Assembly (NCBI GenBank): GCA_002633005.1
Contig: NMRA01000132.1
Span: forward strand, 834,511 to 898,510
Source of the DNA: Phoronis australis
Taxonomy: Eukaryota > Phoronida > Phoronidae
Reading direction: 5' to 3'
Length of the DNA: 64,000 bases
In this document: in pieces, positions 63,041 to 64,000 of the stretch
Numbering within the stretch: position 1 is the first letter of the stretch
Layout: each line of letters starts with the position of its first letter
Notes under the pieces: generated by a model
The model's input: the letters and a program-made list of their open reading frames with translations, nothing else
Databases searched by the model: none
Told to the model about the DNA's origin: nothing
Made by a program: the position numbers and the translations under genes

Positions 63041-64000
63041 GTAAGTGGTAAAATTGAAAAATGGGCATTTGGTGCGTGAGGTCGACTAGTTTCTCTGAAA
63101 CGCTGTTACTCTGGAGGGACATGTTTACAAACTGTGAACCCCCAGTCACCAGGTGGCGAGAACTTCTCATCTTTGAGTTGGCTTACCTAAAAATGCCTGT
63201 GATGGAAAATGATATTTTGCAAGTCCGCTCAAAAAAAAAAACTGGGCAAAGACTTAAAGCGGAAGGCAACCTTTTTTCAGGTCATTTTTAGCGGAAATAA
63301 GGTTCATTGATTATCCCTGACATATTTTTCACTTAATTACAGCTTTTTGCAATTTCATTAATAATTCGTCCTCTACTCCAGAAGTGACGTTTTGGGAAGC
63401 AAGAATTTCGCGCAAATTTCTTTTCACAGTCTAACTGTGAGAGTTGCGGAGGCAGTCATTGTTCTATCTCGGTTGTGATAAGTTCCATGGTGTTTGCTTT
63501 TGTTTTCGAGTTAGTCAACATGCCACATTGTTGCTGCGTACTGGGATGTACTCAGAGCCTGTAAGCAGCCCTGCTGTGATGTTGAGTAGTGGGAGTGAAT
63601 ACAGGCCCAGCTAGACACCGAGTGAAGAGGAGAGTTCATCATCCACAGGCCTTTATGCAGCGTACGTCCGGGGCATCCAAATGGACACCCTAGCACTAAT
63701 TTGGACACCCTGGCAAGGACTCACTGAAGGCTCACAGTGGGGGCTCTTTTTTCAAAGCAGGAAGAAATATACAATGTACACAAAGTATATACAATGTTGC
63801 CATGCTCACATTTGGTTGATAGCATTGTAAAAGTCTTGGTCTACATTTATTTTTTAGTAAAAATGCTCACTACAGAAGGCTGTTTTGTAAACTTAGATGT
63901 AAAAGCCGCTTCGTCTATGCATTTTTTGTAAAAAAATCTGTGTGTTTGGGGGGATTGCTGGGGGTGGGGGGTTACACGTCGGAATCATGGACACCCTGGA
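63041..64000. other. Intron 2 of the + strand SLC3 gene (to the window end)
   Basis: Starts with the GTAAGT donor. No further SLC3 exon was recognised. TGGACACCCT occurs three times near 63680-63720 and at the end, suggesting the edge of another repeat. Confidence 0.5.

Overview
The window is eukaryotic nuclear DNA. Genes are split into many short exons with GT-AG introns, and the introns are full of non-autonomous transposons, tRNA-derived SINEs and simple repeats. Protein content (a MYBBP1A orthologue, tandem METTL27-like methyltransferases, SLC3 amino-acid-transporter heavy chains) and the repeat style suggest an invertebrate animal, perhaps a marine deuterostome such as amphioxus. The organism is inferred, not proven. 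There are ambiguous bases at 516, 40177-40184, 41916, 52307, 53098 and 57882.

Region 1 (1-28900): the + strand carries a nearly complete MYBBP1A gene (Pol5 / DNA polymerase phi family, nucleolar). 29 exons join in one reading frame into 1419 residues, ending at a stop at 28629; the first N-terminal exon(s) lie before 2643 and probably outside the window. Its introns hold at least four copies (plus one decayed copy) of a C/D-box snoRNA whose guide is complementary to the conserved 18S rRNA segment containing CTCATTAAATCAG. By the D+5 rule it targets the position equivalent to human 18S Am99, the SNORD57/U57 site. The same introns hold a 2.18-kb TIR element, a G-rich-ended MITE, a 420-bp repeat pair, a minisatellite starting at a splice donor, and a miRNA-like hairpin.

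Region 2 (28900-44600): two METTL27-like (WBSCR27-like) SAM-dependent methyltransferase genes lie in tandem on the - strand (35560 to 30594 and 44588 to 37704). Each has five exons with identical intron phases and near-identical internal exon sizes. They encode about 213 and 230 residues and are recent tandem paralogues. The first converges tail-to-tail with MYBBP1A. SINEs, a foldback element carrying a SINE, and a CATA microsatellite fill the spaces.

Region 3 (44600-53700): no convincing gene; a 63-bp tandem repeat and AT-rich sequence, with one unassigned exon-like ORF at its right end.

Region 4 (53700-64000): two SLC3-type heavy-chain genes (single TM helix, GH13-like ectodomain) are arranged head to head. 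The + strand copy (58830 onward) has two exons here and runs off the window. The - strand copy has exon 1 (58126-57884), broken at an ambiguous base next to a partial MITE, and a downstream exon at 54620-54463; the exon between them was not found. The first exons and leaders form an imperfect palindrome centred near 58485. A second copy of the 2.18-kb element sits in the + strand gene's intron, and a 1.73-kb TIR element with TA target duplication lies inside the - strand gene.
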